A DNA stretch of 64,000 nucleotides from Acinetobacter johnsonii CIP 64.6 (GCF_000368045.1 NZ_KB849235.1:907918-971917); one strand, 5' to 3'. Counted from the first letter of the stretch, positions 34,943-44,015 are shown. Notes: generated by a model not told the origin, from the sequence alone. Made by a program: numbers and translations.

Positions 34943-36214
34943 CTAACCTGGGAAAATTCCTCGTTCTTTACGTGCTTTTAAGATACGTTTACACGCCAAG
35001 ATATATGCTGCCGTACGTAGGCTGCACTGCTTTTCGCTTGCAGTGAACCAAACGTCTTCAACTGCTGACATCATGAGTTTGTCTAAACGTTGGTTAATTT
35101 CTTCTTCTGTCCAGAAGTAGCTCGCCATGTCTTGAACCCATTCGAAGTAACTCACGGTTACACCGCCTGCGTTACACAGTACGTCAGGTACAATCGTAAT
35201 TTTACGTTCTAATAGAATGTCTTCTGCGTCTGGATAAGTTGGACCGTTCGCACCTTCCAAAACTAATTTTGCAGTCAATTTTTGCGCACGTTCAGCAGTA
35301 ATCTGACCTTCTAAAGCCGCTGGAATTAAAATATCCATTTCAACTGACCAGAACGCTTCGTCTTCAATTAAAGTCGCATCTGGGAAGCCAGCTACACCTT
35401 TATGAATCGCAACGTAGTCTTGTAGCTGCTTAACGTCCATACCTTCAGCATTAAAGATCGTGCCTGTATGGTCTTGTACACACACCACTTTCGCATTGGC
35501 TTTATGGAATAAGTAACCCGCTTCGCTACCCACGTTACCGAAACCTTGGATCGCTACACGACTGCCTTCAAGCGCAAGATTGATTTTCTTAGCAACTTCT
35601 AAACCAGTCACAAATACGCCACGACCTGTTGCACGCACACGGCCTAAAGAGCCACCCAAGTGCACAGGCTTACCTGTCACAACACCTGTTACGGTATGGC
35701 CTTTGATACTTGAATAGGTATCCATCATCCAACCCATGATGTCTGCATTGGTGCCTACATCTGGAGCAGGAATATCGACTTGTGGGCCAATCACTAGGCT
35801 AATTTCGCTAGTAAAACGGCGAGTTAAGCGTTCAAGTTCACGTGGAGACAATTTGCGAGGGTCTACACGAACACCACCTTTAGCGCCGCCATACGGTAAG
35901 TTCAATACCGCAGTTTTAATCGTCATCCACGCTGAGAGTGCCATGACTTCATTGAGTTCTACGTCTGGATGATAACGAATACCACCTTTACCCGGTCCAC
36001 GCGACAAATTGTGCTGTACACGATAACCTTCGAAGTGCTGGATCGAACCATCGTCCATCACGATTGGTACATCAACAATCAAAGCGCGCTTTGGACGCTT
36101 TAAAGTATCGATGAATGGAATTAAGTCGTCTTCCAGATATGGCGCAACACGGTTAATCTGTGCAAGATAGGTCTGCCAAGCGCCACTATTGTCCATTTCA
36201 TATGACAAAGACAT
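34943..36214 (-). CDS. gdhA: glutamate dehydrogenase (NAD-type)
   Basis: A 423-residue hexameric-type glutamate dehydrogenase of the short catabolic group. It shows the glutamate-binding GPGKGGIRYHPDV near residue 75, the catalytic lysine in LPYGGAKGGVRVDP near 107, and the Rossmann motif AIQGFGNVGSEAG near 225. Placed in front of astCADBE, it would deaminate the glutamate produced by arginine breakdown to 2-oxoglutarate. The divergent Lrp-type gene lies about 200 bp away and probably regulates it. Cofactor preference is inferred from the group, not proven. Confidence 0.92.
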   Translation of the reverse strand: MSLSYEMDNSGAWQTYLAQINRVAPYLEDDLIPFIDTLKRPKRALIVDVPIVMDDGSIQHFEGYRVQHNLSRGPGKGGIRYHPDVELNEVMALSAWMTIKTAVLNLPYGGAKGGVRVDPRKLSPRELERLTRRFTSEISLVIGPQVDIPAPDVGTNADIMGWMMDTYSSIKGHTVTGVVTGKPVHLGGSLGRVRATGRGVFVTGLEVAKKINLALEGSRVAIQGFGNVGSEAGYLFHKANAKVVCVQDHTGTIFNAEGMDVKQLQDYVAIHKGVAGFPDATLIEDEAFWSVEMDILIPAALEGQITAERAQKLTAKLVLEGANGPTYPDAEDILLERKITIVPDVLCNAGGVTVSYFEWVQDMASYFWTEEEINQRLDKLMMSAVEDVWFTASEKQCSLRTAAYILACKRILKARKERGIFPG

Positions 36215-36420
36215 GATGTTTCCCTTTGAAAATTTGGTGAATCAAATCCATTAAATAGATATGAGACATTACCCGCAGAACACATCGCCTCAGCTCGATG
36301 TAACGTTCATGTGAATACTGCTCAATATGCATAGTATGAAAAATCAAACTGCGCCGAAAAAGTTGTAATTTTGATTAAAATGAAATAAATTTCATCAAAT
36401 TGATAACAGGAAAAATCAAA

Positions 36421-36843
36421 ATGAATGATGCGGACAGTCAAATCCTCGGCTTACTGCAAGACAATGCGCGTATCTCGATTACCGAGATTGCCAACAAGCT
36501 CCGTATCTCTCGAAATACGGTGCAAAAGCGTATTGAATATTTGGAAACCAGTGGCGTCATTACAGGCTATACAGTGCGGATTAAACCGGGGACTGAGAAA
36601 AATAGTATCCGTGCTTGGATGAATATTATGGTCGAAGGCACCAAGACCAGTGCGGTGGTCAAAGAGCTCCGAATCGACCCTGCCGTGCATACCTTGCATA
36701 GCACCAATGGTAAGTGGGATCTGTTGGTAGAATTGAAGTCTGACAGTTTAGAAAACTTTGACCGAATTTTAGAACGAATTCGAAATATTTCAGGAATTTA
36801 CAATACTGAAACCAGCATTTTACTGTCAACCTATAAAGTTTAA
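36421..36843 (+). CDS. Lrp/AsnC-family regulator of the gdh-ast operon
   Basis: A 140-residue Lrp/AsnC protein: winged helix (about residues 1-60; ADSQILGLLQDNARISITEI, LRISRNTVQKRIEYLE) followed by an alpha-beta RAM ligand domain (70-140). The ATG at 36421 with AGGA upstream is preferred over an in-frame TTG seven codons earlier. It is divergent from gdhA and so probably controls glutamate/arginine breakdown. The ligand is unknown; arginine, ornithine or glutamate are candidates. Confidence 0.87.
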   Translation: MNDADSQILGLLQDNARISITEIANKLRISRNTVQKRIEYLETSGVITGYTVRIKPGTEKNSIRAWMNIMVEGTKTSAVVKELRIDPAVHTLHSTNGKWDLLVELKSDSLENFDRILERIRNISGIYNTETSILLSTYKV

Positions 36844-36891
36844 AGTCGATAAAGACAATCTGGAAAATTTATACTTCTCTCTAACCTGCTT

Positions 36892-37104
36892 CCTTTAAAA
36901 GCGAAAAGACACTGTAAATTAGATCCTGAACTGAAACTCTACAACCAAGAGATCAACAAAAGAAGAATTGGGATTGAACATGTATTTGGCAGCCTAAAAA
37001 CGTTCAAAATCCTTGCAGAACGCTATCGAAATAGAGGTAAAAGACTAGGTTTGAGATTCAATTTAATTGCTGGAATCTATAATCTAGAATTGAGTAAAAA
37101 ATGA
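36892..37104 (+). pseudogene. IS5-family transposase remnant (C-terminal end only)
   Basis: A 70-codon open stretch without a start encodes the tail of an IS5-family transposase: KLDPELKLYNQEINKRRIGI, EHVFGSLKTFKILAERYRNR and LGLRFNLIAGIYNLEL, ending at TGA 37102-37104. The EH...F.ILAERYRNR block holds the catalytic glutamate region of the family. The rest of the gene is missing, so the element has been deleted up to the downstream flank of the Lrp-type gene. Confidence 0.8.
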
Positions 37105-37129
37105 TTTATGAAAGAGGTTCATAATTCAC

Positions 37130-37492
37130 CTATTTTGCTTTTTGAATTTTATCAATATAAAAATCAATATCTTTTTCTTTATAGCCTAAAAGATGCCCGA
37201 TTTCTCGTTCTAAATCTATATTTATTTTTGTGATATTTAATTGTTTATTAATTAATTCTAATAATCTATAAGCATTATCTTTTTCATTATGTATATAAAA
37301 AATATATACATCAATCTCTAAGTCTTTCAGTCTAGATTTAATCTTACTAAAAATTAAATTTATCTCACCATTATCACAAGGTTCTCTGAATTCTTCTGGA
37401 AAAAAATCAAATAATGCAATTTTTTTTTGATTTACTTTCATTAACTCAAGTTCTATTTCTTCGTGTGGTCCAATTTTAGGATTGCTAGTCAT
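37130..37492 (-). CDS. hypothetical protein, 120 residues
   Basis: I do not recognise this protein. It is 120 residues, rich in Lys, Ile, Glu and Asp, with no signal peptide or membrane segment. A beta-alpha pattern is plausible (KKIALFDFF; LEIDVYIFYIHNEKDNAYRL; helix with LLELINKQLN; amphipathic C-terminus). The coding sequence is much more AT-rich than the housekeeping genes around it, and two IS5-type remnants flank it, which points to transfer. Small AT-rich proteins in such places are often immunity or defence-related, but nothing in the sequence proves that here. It has an ATG after GAGACAA. Confidence 0.6.
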   Translation of the reverse strand: MTSNPKIGPHEEIELELMKVNQKKIALFDFFPEEFREPCDNGEINLIFSKIKSRLKDLEIDVYIFYIHNEKDNAYRLLELINKQLNITKINIDLEREIGHLLGYKEKDIDFYIDKIQKAK

Positions 37493-37621
37493 ATATTTGT
37501 CTCTAGAATAAAAGATAGGAGTAAGACTTAAACTCCTATCTTTGTTAAATTACTATTGTAGCTTAACGTAACAATGCTGACAGTAGTATGGTGAGGCAGA
37601 GTTTTCCTAAGTTACTAAAAT

Positions 37622-38583
37622 TTAGGTTACAACTTGTGTATGAGGTCTGCCTAATTCTGTAAATTTATTTAATACGGCTACGCGTGCATGGATCTCATTC
37701 ACTTGGCTGTCAAAATTCCTTACACTGAGTTTATCGCCTAATAACTTGATGCAATGCATCTTAGTTTCAACCAAACTTCGCCGATGATAGCCTGACCATT
37801 TTTTCCATAGTGTCCTGCCTGAGAAGCACTGCTTCGCAAGATTAACTGTTCGTAGTAATTCATTTCGCTCTAGCGACCTGGTCTTTGTATCTTTCCAAGG
37901 CTTCGCATTTTTTCTAGGAGGAATCACTGCATGTACTTGCCGATCTGCAATGACCTGACGGCATTGTTTTTTATCATAAGCCCCATCTGTATAGACTGAA
38001 TCAATGTGTTCATTCAACGGAATTTGATCTAGTAAATCCACAAGGACTTGCGAATCACTCACGTTATTGGTTGTAAGCTGAACTGCTCGTATTTGTAGGG
38101 TTTTAGAATCTATCCCAATATGTAGTTTACGCCATTGGCGACGATATTCAGGTTGATGTTTCTTACGTTTCCATTCACCTTCACCTAAGATCTTCAAGCT
38201 CGCGGAATCGACGATGAGCAATATATTGCGCAAGGCAGTCCATTGCAACTCTTCTCATAGCTAATTTGAATATCAATATGCTTTTGTCTTCTATAAAGCG
38301 TACTGTAATCTGGTGCTGCCCAATTTAATCCGCAAAGGTTAATCAGACTTTGAACAAAACCTGTGACCATGCATAAAGAGAGTCTGAATAAAGATTTGAT
38401 CATTAAACAGCATTGAATAGCGGTGTCAGAGTAAGTTTGATTTCGACCATGCTTGCCTTGTAATTGTGCATACCACAGGGTCTTTGGATCGAACCAAATG
38501 GCAATATTCCCACGATTAATGAGCGCTCGGTTATATGCGGGCCAATTGGTTGTGCGGTAGATTTTGTGTGTAGGCTTCTTCAT
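37622..38583 (-). pseudogene. IS5/IS903-type transposase, frameshifted
   Basis: Two overlapping frames (38583-38194 and 38248-37622) make up one transposase of about 310 residues. The first starts MKKPTHKIYRTTNWPAYNRA and runs to SYEKSCNGL, then turns into an unrelated tail. The second picks up the family sequence at LLIVDSASLKILGEGEWKRK, with DDE residues visible in LLIVDS, VYTDGAYDKK and RRSLVETKMH. The shift falls at about 38215-38245. Because related elements use one frame, this looks like damage rather than programmed shifting. Confidence 0.85.
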
Positions 38584-38637
38584 GTGGAAATTATATTGCT
38601 GAAGAAGCCCTTAAGAACAGCTTTGTGCAACAAAGCC
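37622..38637 (-). mobile_element. IS5-family (IS903-like) element, degraded
   Basis: An insertion sequence on the minus strand. Its transposase-start end is intact: reading inward from 38637 the sequence begins GGCTTTGTTGCACAAAGC, typical of IS903-like elements including Acinetobacter IS17. No matching inverted repeat was found beyond the transposase stop at 37622, so the other end seems lost or strongly changed; the left boundary given is the stop codon. The transposase is frameshifted, so the element is not autonomous. Confidence 0.75.
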
Positions 38638-38645
38638 GCTCTGGA

Positions 38646-38786
38646 ATGAAAAGAGGTGAGTTCCCATTTTATAAGAAAAATAATTATATATTGTATGATT
38701 TAGATAGCGGAAGAAAATTTAAAGTTTATTTTTCGTTATATTTAGATAAATGTAATCCAGTTATTATTTGGATAAATGTAATCTAG
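38646..38786 (+). CDS. small hypothetical open frame (46 codons), probably a fragment
   Basis: ATG at 38646, nine bases beyond the IS end, to TAG 38784-38786, giving 46 residues beginning MKRGEFPFYKKNNYILYDLD. It runs into the tandem repeat, where it ends. There is no good ribosome-binding site. It may be the truncated end of a gene that the IS element entered. It is too short for a family call. Confidence 0.25.
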   Translation: MKRGEFPFYKKNNYILYDLDSGRKFKVYFSLYLDKCNPVIIWINVI

Positions 38787-38824
38787 GTTATTATTTAGAT
38801 AAATGTAATCCAGGTTATTATTTG
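38745..38824. repeat. 27-bp tandem repeat, three copies
   Basis: Three successive units built on GATAAATGTAATCYAGG and TTATTATTTR: 38745-38770 (26 bp), 38771-38797 and 38798-38824 (27 bp each), followed by a partial GATAA. The units differ at two or three positions. It could be slippage expansion inside a decaying gene. Confidence 0.85.
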
Positions 38825-39145
38825 GATAAGAAGGTTTTTTTAAATATTTATCTGTGGAGAGTGGGATAAACTATCTATATTACATAAAGCTAGAGATAAC
38901 ATCTTCACTGAAGAGTATTTTATTGAAAAATATAAGAATGAAAATAAAATTATTTATATTTTTTACATTTCCTATATTTATTTTAATATTTTATTCCTAT
39001 ATTTGTTATGCTTTAACAATAATTTAAAAACAGAAATTTAATTTTATCAGGTTAATTATACATTATATTTACAATCCTCATGATCAAACCATTTTTTGAA
39101 TCACACAATAGTCTAAAATGAATCCCCCTCCTCCAATAATACGCC

Positions 39146-39180
39146 CATAAAAAATCAGCCTTGAATGGGCAAGGCTGATT
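39146..39180 (-). terminator. gabD terminator
   Basis: A perfect 11-bp stem AATCAGCCTTG / CAAGGCTGATT (39153-39163 with 39170-39180) with a 6-nt loop. On the minus strand it is followed by TTTTTAT. It lies 26 bp after the gabD stop codon. Confidence 0.92.
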
Positions 39181-39206
39181 CTTTAACTGATGGTTGCGGG
39201 GTTATC

Positions 39207-40661
39207 TTAAACAGATAAGTCCACGCACAAATATTTCATTTCGAGATATTCATCGATACCAAATTTAGAACCTTCACGACCTAAGCCAGACTGCTTCACA
39301 CCACCAAAGGGTGCCACTTCATTTGAAATCGCGCCCGTGTTGATGCCAACCATACCGTATTCAAGCGCTTCACCAACACGCCACTGACGTGCCGTGTTTT
39401 GCGTAAATAGGTAAGTTGCCAGACCAAACTCAGTGTCATTGGCCATTTGAACCGCTTCTTCTTCCGTTTTAAAACGGAACAAGGGTGCCAATGGACCAAA
39501 GGTTTCTTCTTTCGCGACTTTCATCTCTTGCGTCACTTCGGTTAAAAGTGTCGGTTCAAAGAAAGTACCACCTAGGCTTGAGCGTTGACCACCGGTTTTA
39601 ACCTGCGCACCTTTACTGATGGCATCGGCAATATGCGACTGTACTTTTTCAATCGCAGCTTCATCGATCAGCGGCCCTTGGGTTGAAGTCTCAACTCGGC
39701 CATCACCCACTTTTAAGTTCGCGACAGCAACTGCCAGTTTTTCAACCAAAGCATCGTAAATACCATCTTGTACATAAATACGGTTGGCACATACACAGGT
39801 CTGTCCGCTATTGCGGAACTTGCTGGCCATAATGCCTTGTACTGCTTGCTCAAGATTGGCATCATCAAACACCAAAACAGGTGCATTACCGCCTAATTCT
39901 AAAGACAGTTTTTTGATGGTTGGCGCACATTGTTGCATCAAGATACGACCGACTTGAGTTGAACCGGTGAAGCTCAACTTTTTCACCGTGTCGCTTTCAC
40001 ACAATGTTTTACCCACTTCGCTTGAATCACCACTGATGTGTAATAACACGTCTTGTGGCAAACCAGCACGCAGTGCTAACACTTCTAAAGCATAAGCTGT
40101 TAAAGGCGTTTGCTCAGCAGGTTTCACAATCATTGAACACCCTGCTGCAATGGCAGGTGCTGCTTTACGTGTGATCATTGCTGCGGGGAAGTTCCACGGC
40201 GTAATTGCTGCCGTAACACCAATCGCCTGTTTGATCACCAACAAACGCTGGTTCGGCAGTGTTGGTGTTAAAACTTCACCATCGATACGGCGTGCTTGTT
40301 CAGCAAACCAACGAATAAATGAAGCAGCATAGCCAATTTCACCACGTGCTTCAGCTAAAGGCTTACCTTGTTCAGCAGTCAAAATCTGAGCCAATGACTC
40401 TTTATTTTCCTGCATCAAATCAAACCAAGCCCAAAGCACATCAGCGCGTTGTAGAGCTGTTTGTGCTTTCCACGCAGTTTGTGCCTTTTGAGAACGAGCA
40501 ATCACTTGCTCAACTGACGCGCGGTCATGGGATTTCACCCATGCCAAGGTGTCATGTGTTGCTGCATCTTTCACTTCGATATAACCGCCATTTTCAGGCT
40601 GATCAAAACGGATATCTGGATGCTGTAATAAATCTTTATATTGCGCTTGAAGCATAGTCAT
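39207..40661 (-). CDS. gabD: succinate-semialdehyde dehydrogenase
   Basis: A 484-residue NAD(P)-dependent aldehyde dehydrogenase oxidising succinate semialdehyde to succinate. The catalytic Cys is in NSGQTCVCANRIYVQ near residue 290, preceded by LELGGNAPVLVFDDA with the general base Glu; PWNFPAAMITRK and FGGVKQSGLGREG are typical of GabD. It lies 10 bp downstream of gabT. GAAGAG precedes the first ATG; a second ATG two codons later is also possible. Confidence 0.93.
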   Translation of the reverse strand: MTMLQAQYKDLLQHPDIRFDQPENGGYIEVKDAATHDTLAWVKSHDRASVEQVIARSQKAQTAWKAQTALQRADVLWAWFDLMQENKESLAQILTAEQGKPLAEARGEIGYAASFIRWFAEQARRIDGEVLTPTLPNQRLLVIKQAIGVTAAITPWNFPAAMITRKAAPAIAAGCSMIVKPAEQTPLTAYALEVLALRAGLPQDVLLHISGDSSEVGKTLCESDTVKKLSFTGSTQVGRILMQQCAPTIKKLSLELGGNAPVLVFDDANLEQAVQGIMASKFRNSGQTCVCANRIYVQDGIYDALVEKLAVAVANLKVGDGRVETSTQGPLIDEAAIEKVQSHIADAISKGAQVKTGGQRSSLGGTFFEPTLLTEVTQEMKVAKEETFGPLAPLFRFKTEEEAVQMANDTEFGLATYLFTQNTARQWRVGEALEYGMVGINTGAISNEVAPFGGVKQSGLGREGSKFGIDEYLEMKYLCVDLSV

Positions 40662-40671
40662 TACTCTTCAA

Positions 40672-41934
40672 TTATGCTGCAGCAGAAAGTGCAAAACCTT
40701 GTTTTAAAATGTTTAAGCCAGCACGGAATTGTTCTGCAGGAATCGTTAAAGGATATAAGAAGCGGATCACATTACCATAACGACCACAGGTCAAAATAAG
40801 CAAGCCATTTTGCATTGCATAGTTTTGAATTGCTTTCGCTTGATCCGCCGTTTCCAACTCAATCGCGACCATTGAACCCAACGCACGAATTTCTTGGACT
40901 GTAGACGAAGACTGTTTGAGTTCATTCAGAACTTCAACCAACTCTGCGCCCAATACATTTGCACGTTCGCAAAGACCTTCTTCTTCAATCACGTCCAGTA
41001 CGGCATGTGCAGAAGCTACAGCCACTGGGTTACCTGCATAAGTCCCACCTAGACCACCTGGGTTTGGTGCATCCATCACTTCAGCACGGCCAACCACACC
41101 AGAGATTGGGAAACCACCACCAAGACTTTTCGCCATCGTGATTAAATCGGCTTTGGTCTCGTAGTGATCCATGGCAAATAACTTACCAGTACGTGCAAAG
41201 CCTGTCTGTACTTCATCTGCAATAATCAAAATACCGTGTTGATCACACAGCGCACGTAAACGTTTTAAGAATTCAGCAGGAACAACGTTGAAACCGCCTT
41301 CACCTTGAACAGGTTCAAGCACAATAGCGGCTACATCATGTGCCGCAATATCTTCTGCAAAAATGTCTTCAATGCTTTCAATTGCAATATCTACAGTAAT
41401 GCCCTTTGACTCTACTGGGTAGCGTGCATGGAAAACGCCTGCAGGCATCACACCAAAGTCACGTTTGTACGGTGCAGTTTTACCCGTCATTGCCATGGTC
41501 ATAAATGAACGACCGTGGAAACCGTTACCAAAAGTCACAATACCGTGACGACCTGTGTAAGAACGTGCAATTTTCACTGCATTTTCTACAGCTTCAGCAC
41601 CAGTAGAGAAGAATGTTGTTTTCGCTTCACCTGCAATTGGCGCACGTGCATTAATACGTTCAGCCAAAGAAACATAAATTTCGTACGGGACAACTTGGTA
41701 CGCTGTATGGGTGAATTTAGTTAATTGTTCAGTAACAGCAGCAATAATTTTAGGATGACGGTGACCTGTGTTCAGTACCGCAATACCGCCTGCGAAGTCA
41801 GTATATTGATTCCCTTCAGCATCCCAAATGGTGGAATTTTCTGCTTTCTCCGCATACCATTGACACATGACACCAACGCCACGAGGAGTCGCTTTTAGTT
41901 TACGTGCGTTCAGTGCAGAGTGTTTACTGTCCAT
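40672..41934 (-). CDS. gabT: 4-aminobutyrate aminotransferase
   Basis: A 420-residue class III PLP aminotransferase that converts GABA and 2-oxoglutarate to succinate semialdehyde and glutamate. The PLP lysine is in LITMAKSLGGGFPISGVVG near residue 268, with IADEVQTGFARTGKLF before it and GNGFHGRSFMTMAMTG near 140, both typical of GabT. It is first in the gabT-gabD operon and has a predicted GabR site about 120 bp upstream. Confidence 0.93.
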   Translation of the reverse strand: MDSKHSALNARKLKATPRGVGVMCQWYAEKAENSTIWDAEGNQYTDFAGGIAVLNTGHRHPKIIAAVTEQLTKFTHTAYQVVPYEIYVSLAERINARAPIAGEAKTTFFSTGAEAVENAVKIARSYTGRHGIVTFGNGFHGRSFMTMAMTGKTAPYKRDFGVMPAGVFHARYPVESKGITVDIAIESIEDIFAEDIAAHDVAAIVLEPVQGEGGFNVVPAEFLKRLRALCDQHGILIIADEVQTGFARTGKLFAMDHYETKADLITMAKSLGGGFPISGVVGRAEVMDAPNPGGLGGTYAGNPVAVASAHAVLDVIEEEGLCERANVLGAELVEVLNELKQSSSTVQEIRALGSMVAIELETADQAKAIQNYAMQNGLLILTCGRYGNVIRFLYPLTIPAEQFRAGLNILKQGFALSAAA

Positions 41935-42053
41935 TTTGTATCCTCATTCTTGATTCATACATTTATAAAATTTCAGCGTCCCGATCATGCTTTTTGCTGA
42001 TATACAAAGGACGTGGGGTTTATTGCATTTTGCGCTTTTATTGGCACTAGACG

Positions 42054-42086
42054 AGAGCCACTTTTCATCAGACAGATGGAGCCAAT
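42054..42086 (-). promoter_or_regulatory. predicted GabR operator upstream of gabT
   Basis: Read towards gabT (minus strand): ATTGGCTCC (42086-42078), 15 bases, then AGTGGCTCT (42062-42054). Two direct repeats 24 bp apart, in one 33-bp unit. The same unit occurs at the gabR start and before gabP. A further partial box ATTGGCACT lies at 42040 on the plus strand. Confidence 0.75.
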
Positions 42087-42284
42087 TCACCTTCCCCCTT
42101 TATAATCATTTTCCAGATAAAATATTTATTTATTAAAAATTAATAACTTAAAAAATATAAACTTAAAAAAGGCATACTTATACAAGAGGGCCATTACGGT
42201 ATTCAACCGAATCACCCAAAATGCTAAAGAAGCCCAAAATTCAGCAAATGACTAGGCTAACCTAGAAACCATTTATGTCCTTCT

Positions 42285-42505
42285 TTAGGCTTTTCTAATT
42301 GTATTTTCAAGCCGTTGTACGCGATTATGTAAATCATCTAAAAAAACTTTTGCTTTGGATGCGACTTGTGTATATTTCCAGCCCCTTAGTCGCGGGCATT
42401 TGCTCCCAACGTCTACAAGCGAAATGCTTTACAACGGCTGCCTGACGAGATAATTTTGCATTTATGGTAATCGCTCACGAAAAGCCATTTTAATATTGTA
42501 GGAGA
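42285..42505 (-). pseudogene. possible remnant of a small gene, frameshifted
   Basis: On the minus strand, joining three frames gives a protein-like string: MAFRERLP, then AKLSRQAAVVKHFACRRWEQ with MPATKGLEIYT, then QVASKAKVFLDDLHNRVQRL with ENTIRKA and a TAA at 42285-42287. Frame changes near 42465 and 42345 would be needed. I do not recognise the product; the last part looks like a coiled coil. It may be a decayed small gene or chance. Confidence 0.25.
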
Positions 42506-42514
42506 GAGCCAATT
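42482..42514 (-). promoter_or_regulatory. predicted GabR operator at the gabR start
   Basis: Minus-strand reading: ATTGGCTCT, 15 bases, AATGGCTTT, the same 33-bp two-box unit as before gabT and gabP. It covers the gabR ribosome-binding site (AGGAGAG) and reaches the start codon, so GabR bound here would repress its own gene. Coordinates may be off by one. Confidence 0.7.
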
Positions 42515-44015
42515 GCGTAGCTTGCTTGGAGATTATTTACTGCAACGATTACAGCAAGATATTGACGGAACCCTACAATTGCGGTTGTTTCGCTGCTTAC
42601 GCAACGCCATTATTGACAGTGTGCTCGCACCCAAAACTCGCCTACCTGCATCACGTGATTTGGCCAAAGAAATTAAAGTCTCACGCAATACCGTGCTCAG
42701 TGCATATGAACAATTACAAGCGCAAGGTTATGTTGAAGCACGTACAGGCCAAGGCACATGGGTCGCTGAAAAACTACCTGAATCCTTTTTGGTCAAAGCT
42801 GAAAATACCAATAGCCAAACTCAAGAAAAAAAGCCCCAGCAGAATTATAATTTGTCGCAACGCGGTTCCTATCTCATCGGCTATTCAGCTGCATCGCCTT
42901 ACCAATGGGGCGCGTTTGTGCCCGGTGCACCCGATGTCACAGAATTTCCGCACCATATTTTTAGCCGTATTCAGACCCGCCTCAGCCGTGAACCCGAAAT
43001 CAACAGTCTCATTTATAGCAATGCGGGCGGTTGTTTAGAGCTGCGCCAAGAACTGGCGGAATACCTCAAAATTGCACGTTCGGTGCAATGCGATGCAGAC
43101 CAAATCATTATTACTGAAGGGACACACCAGGCGATCGATTTGGTTTCACGGACCTTAAGTGACCCTGGCGATGAAGTTTGGATTGAAGATCCTGCTTATT
43201 GGGGGGCACGTAATATTTTACGCATTAATGGCGTAAATCTACGCTCCTTGCCTGTCGATCAAGAAGGCATTATTCCTGACCTAGACCCTAAAACCCCACC
43301 TAAACTGATTTTTGTGACGCCTTCACATCAATACCCTTTAGGCTCTCACTTAAGTTTAGAGCGTCGTAAACAACTGATTGCCATCGCACGCCAGCATAAA
43401 AGCTGGATTGTGGAAGATGACTATGACAGTGAGTTCCGCTTTTCGGGTCAGCCCTTCCCTTCTTTACAAGGTTTGGAGCCAGATGCACCTGTCATTTATA
43501 TGGGAACCTTCAGTAAAACTATCTACCCTGCGTTGCGCATTGGTTATTTGGTGGTCCCTAAAAAGCTGTTTTCACCGCTGCGTATTGTGGCATCGGAACT
43601 ATATCGGGGCGGGCATTTACTGGATCAAAAAGTCTTGGCAGAGTTCATCCGTGAGGGCCATTATGAAGCACATATTCGTCGTATGCGTTTACTCTATAGC
43701 AAGCGTCACGCCTTTTTAATCGATCTGATTACACGTCATCTTGGGGCAGATTTCCTGCATGAATACAATACCGCTGCTGGTTTACATTTGATTTTAAAGC
43801 TGCCGAGCAACATGGATGATGTGTTGATTGCCAGCAATGCACTTGATCAAGGCGTAAAAGTTCGAGCGCTGTCACAGTACTATACCAAGCATTATTCAAC
43901 ACGGCAGAAAGGACTACTATTAGGCTTTGCCTGTGTCCGTGAACAGGAAATATTGGTGGCTTTTGGTGTGTTACTCAAATGTCTGCGAAATTCAGGAGTT
44001 CGTACGTTGAGTTGA
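42513..44015 (+). CDS. gabR: MocR/GabR-type transcription regulator of GABA genes
   Basis: A 500-residue MocR regulator: a GntR-type winged helix (about residues 10-85; RLPASRDLAKEIKVSRNTVL, SAYEQLQAQGYVEA) followed by a full type I aminotransferase-like domain. The PLP lysine is in GTFSKTIYPALRIGY, and VEDDYDSEFRF holds the Asp that contacts the PLP ring. It starts with TTG, supported by AGGAGAG about 6 bp upstream. It lies between gabTD (divergent) and gabP, so it is the likely GABA sensor, acting through PLP. Three copies of a two-box motif nearby support this. Confidence 0.9.
   Translation: MRSLLGDYLLQRLQQDIDGTLQLRLFRCLRNAIIDSVLAPKTRLPASRDLAKEIKVSRNTVLSAYEQLQAQGYVEARTGQGTWVAEKLPESFLVKAENTNSQTQEKKPQQNYNLSQRGSYLIGYSAASPYQWGAFVPGAPDVTEFPHHIFSRIQTRLSREPEINSLIYSNAGGCLELRQELAEYLKIARSVQCDADQIIITEGTHQAIDLVSRTLSDPGDEVWIEDPAYWGARNILRINGVNLRSLPVDQEGIIPDLDPKTPPKLIFVTPSHQYPLGSHLSLERRKQLIAIARQHKSWIVEDDYDSEFRFSGQPFPSLQGLEPDAPVIYMGTFSKTIYPALRIGYLVVPKKLFSPLRIVASELYRGGHLLDQKVLAEFIREGHYEAHIRRMRLLYSKRHAFLIDLITRHLGADFLHEYNTAAGLHLILKLPSNMDDVLIASNALDQGVKVRALSQYYTKHYSTRQKGLLLGFACVREQEILVAFGVLLKCLRNSGVRTLS

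Larger units (their letters stand above)
38638..39145. other. AT-rich region between IS remnant and gab genes
   Basis: About 510 bp of very AT-rich DNA. It contains a 46-codon open frame and a 27-bp tandem repeat, listed separately. From 38830 to 39145 no gene, RNA or clear promoter was seen. Composition suggests foreign origin together with the neighbouring IS fragments. Confidence 0.6.
41935..42512. other. gabT/gabR divergent region
   Basis: About 580 bp between gabT and gabR. It contains two copies of the predicted GabR operator and, between them, what looks like a small broken reading frame. Both are listed separately. The stretch 42087-42280 holds nothing I recognise. Confidence 0.6.

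Noticed and set aside
37622..38583. Programmed frameshifting in the IS903-like transposase
   Set aside because: Related elements use a single frame and no slippery heptamer in the right phase was found, so damage is more likely.
42526..43038. 170-codon frame overlapping gabR on the same strand
   Set aside because: The gabR frame contains the full HTH and aminotransferase motifs; the other frame has none.
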